Shown here: positions 5,797 through 6,788 of the stretch, piece by piece
Numbering within the stretch: position 1 is the first letter of the stretch
Layout of the letters: each line of letters begins with the position of its first letter
NCBI GenBank assembly: GCA_013140465.1
Contig: JABFST010000488.1
Coordinates: 1-6,788 of the forward strand
Reading direction: 5' to 3'
DNA from: Methylococcaceae bacterium
GTDB lineage: Bacteria > Pseudomonadota > Gammaproteobacteria > Methylococcales > Methylomonadaceae
Length of the DNA stretch: 6,788 bases
Notes under the pieces: generated by a model
Told to the model about the DNA's origin: nothing
Databases searched by the model: none
The model's input: only the letters and a program-made list of their open reading frames with translations
Made by a program: the position numbers and the translations under genes

Positions 5797-6788
5797 ATGA
5801 CTGACTCCCTGAGCGCCGCATCGGAAAAATCAGGCTTACCGCCAGGCTCTTTAGTCCATGTCGGGGCAGTGCATCCCCATGACCACACCATTACCGTGGT
5901 CAACTACAACAAAACCACGCTACAAAAACATCAAATAAAATCCATAGCCGAGCTGCTGCCACGCGCACACGACGGTATACTGACGTGGGTTATCATCGAC
6001 AGCTTAAAAAATGTCCCTATTATTGCCGACATAGGCCAACATTTTGGCATACACGCTTTGGTGCTGGAGGATATACTCAACACCCACCAACGCCCCAAGT
6101 TTGAAGAGTTTGACGACTATTTGTATATCGTCTTGAAAGCGATCTCGATGGGCGATGCGGGCTTTAAAGTCCACTACGGACAAATTAGCCTGTTGGTGCT
6201 GGACAATATCGTGTTTACCCTTATGGAAAAACCCGATTCCTTGTTTGACCCTTTGCTAAAACATTTGGACAACGACAAAAGCCAAATTCGGAATCTAGGC
6301 ACTGATTATTTGGCCTATACGATTATGGACACCGTGGTTGACAAATACTTTGCCCTACAAGACTCGTTTGACGAGCTGATAGAAGACATAGAAGACAAAC
6401 TGCTGGCTGACCCGTCCGCACAAACCCTGTCCAGCATCCAAAAAATCAAACGGGAACTGATCTTTTTACGCCGCAGCGTGTCGCCGTTACGCGAATTGCT
6501 TGCCGCCATCCAACGCAGCGAATCGCCCTTACTCGACGCCAAAACCCAACGCTATTTTGGCGACATCTACGACCACGCTATCCGTATCATTGAAGCCATT
6601 GAATCCTACCGCGACCTGATTGCGGGCATGTTGGACATCTACCTGTCCAGCGTCAACAACAAAATGAATGAAACCATGAAAGTGTTGACCGTGTTTGCGT
6701 CCATCTTTATCCCGCTGACTTTTCTCGCCGGAGTTTACGGCATGAATTTTGAGTATATGCCCGAACTAAAATGGCGTTGGGGTTATCC
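5797..6788 (+). CDS. corA: CorA-family Mg2+/Co2+ transporter, 3'-truncated by window edge
   Basis: CorA is a homopentameric inner-membrane channel for Mg2+ (and Co2+/Ni2+), gated by Mg2+ bound between its cytoplasmic domains. The frame stays open from ATG 5797 to the window end: 330 full codons plus two bases. An in-frame TAA at 5776 and no earlier start codon after it fix the ATG. The layout fits the Thermotoga maritima type: an N-terminal alpha/beta domain, long helices (approx. 165-290), a first membrane segment (approx. 295-314), then the selectivity motif GMN (315-317) followed by FEYMPELKWRWGYP. Residues matching the regulatory metal sites recalled for T. maritima CorA are visible with a constant +3 shift: Asp92 (LEDILN), Asp256 and Asp259 (FGDIYDH), Asp280. 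Only the second membrane helix and the short Lys/Arg-rich tail, about 20-25 residues, should be missing. It has no clear RBS and is separated from dsbC by 284 bases, so it is probably its own transcription unit. Confidence 0.94.
   Translation, partial: MTDSLSAASEKSGLPPGSLVHVGAVHPHDHTITVVNYNKTTLQKHQIKSIAELLPRAHDGILTWVIIDSLKNVPIIADIGQHFGIHALVLEDILNTHQRPKFEEFDDYLYIVLKAISMGDAGFKVHYGQISLLVLDNIVFTLMEKPDSLFDPLLKHLDNDKSQIRNLGTDYLAYTIMDTVVDKYFALQDSFDELIEDIEDKLLADPSAQTLSSIQKIKRELIFLRRSVSPLRELLAAIQRSESPLLDAKTQRYFGDIYDHAIRIIEAIESYRDLIAGMLDIYLSSVNNKMNETMKVLTVFASIFIPLTFLAGVYGMNFEYMPELKWRWGY

Noticed and set aside
6315..6542. Reverse-strand 75-codon ORF within corA
   Set aside because: It is antisense to the conserved long helices of corA and Ser-rich, with no recognisable features.

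Overview
The window carries a conserved bacterial housekeeping cluster in the order frr - uppS - cdsA - dxr - rseP, all on the + strand. It is followed by a periplasmic disulfide isomerase gene (dsbC), a 284-base intergenic region, and the start of a CorA-type Mg2+/Co2+ transporter gene that runs off the right edge. The gene order, a DsbC-type exported isomerase, an RseP with two PDZ regions and the RTGGE form of the UppS motif all point to a Gram-negative proteobacterium, most likely a gammaproteobacterium. A relative of the Methylococcales is possible, but that is only an impression from protein style and intergenic sequence. Base composition looks even along the window, and no insertion sequence, phage gene, CRISPR array, rRNA or tRNA was seen.

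Left part (1-4697): five genes lie in a very tight head-to-tail array with gaps of 11, 23, -4 and 5 bases, which implies one transcript entering from beyond the left edge. The first gene (ribosome recycling factor) is missing its first ~26 codons. The rest link isoprenoid supply to envelope construction. Dxr performs the committed step of the MEP pathway, UppS turns its C5 products into the C55 lipid carrier for peptidoglycan and surface polysaccharides, CdsA makes CDP-diacylglycerol for phospholipids, and RseP is the intramembrane protease of the envelope stress response.

Right part (4698-6788): after a 59-base gap comes dsbC, complete with signal peptide, CGYC active site and the second cysteine pair. 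The spacer 5513-5796 is the least ordinary stretch. It holds a 7-bp inverted repeat, a near-perfect 27-base palindrome, a good sigma70-like promoter whose -35 box lies in the palindrome's right arm, and a possible 47-codon ORF. That ORF ends 18 bases before corA, with its stop codon inside a small hairpin that sits where corA's ribosome binding site should be. The corA gene is open at the window end and lacks only about 20-25 C-terminal residues by comparison with the family.

Overall this is an ordinary core-genome locus. The points worth checking are the corA leader, the palindrome, the absence of bamA after rseP, and two unusual residues in UppS. I see no evidence for a novel multi-gene system.
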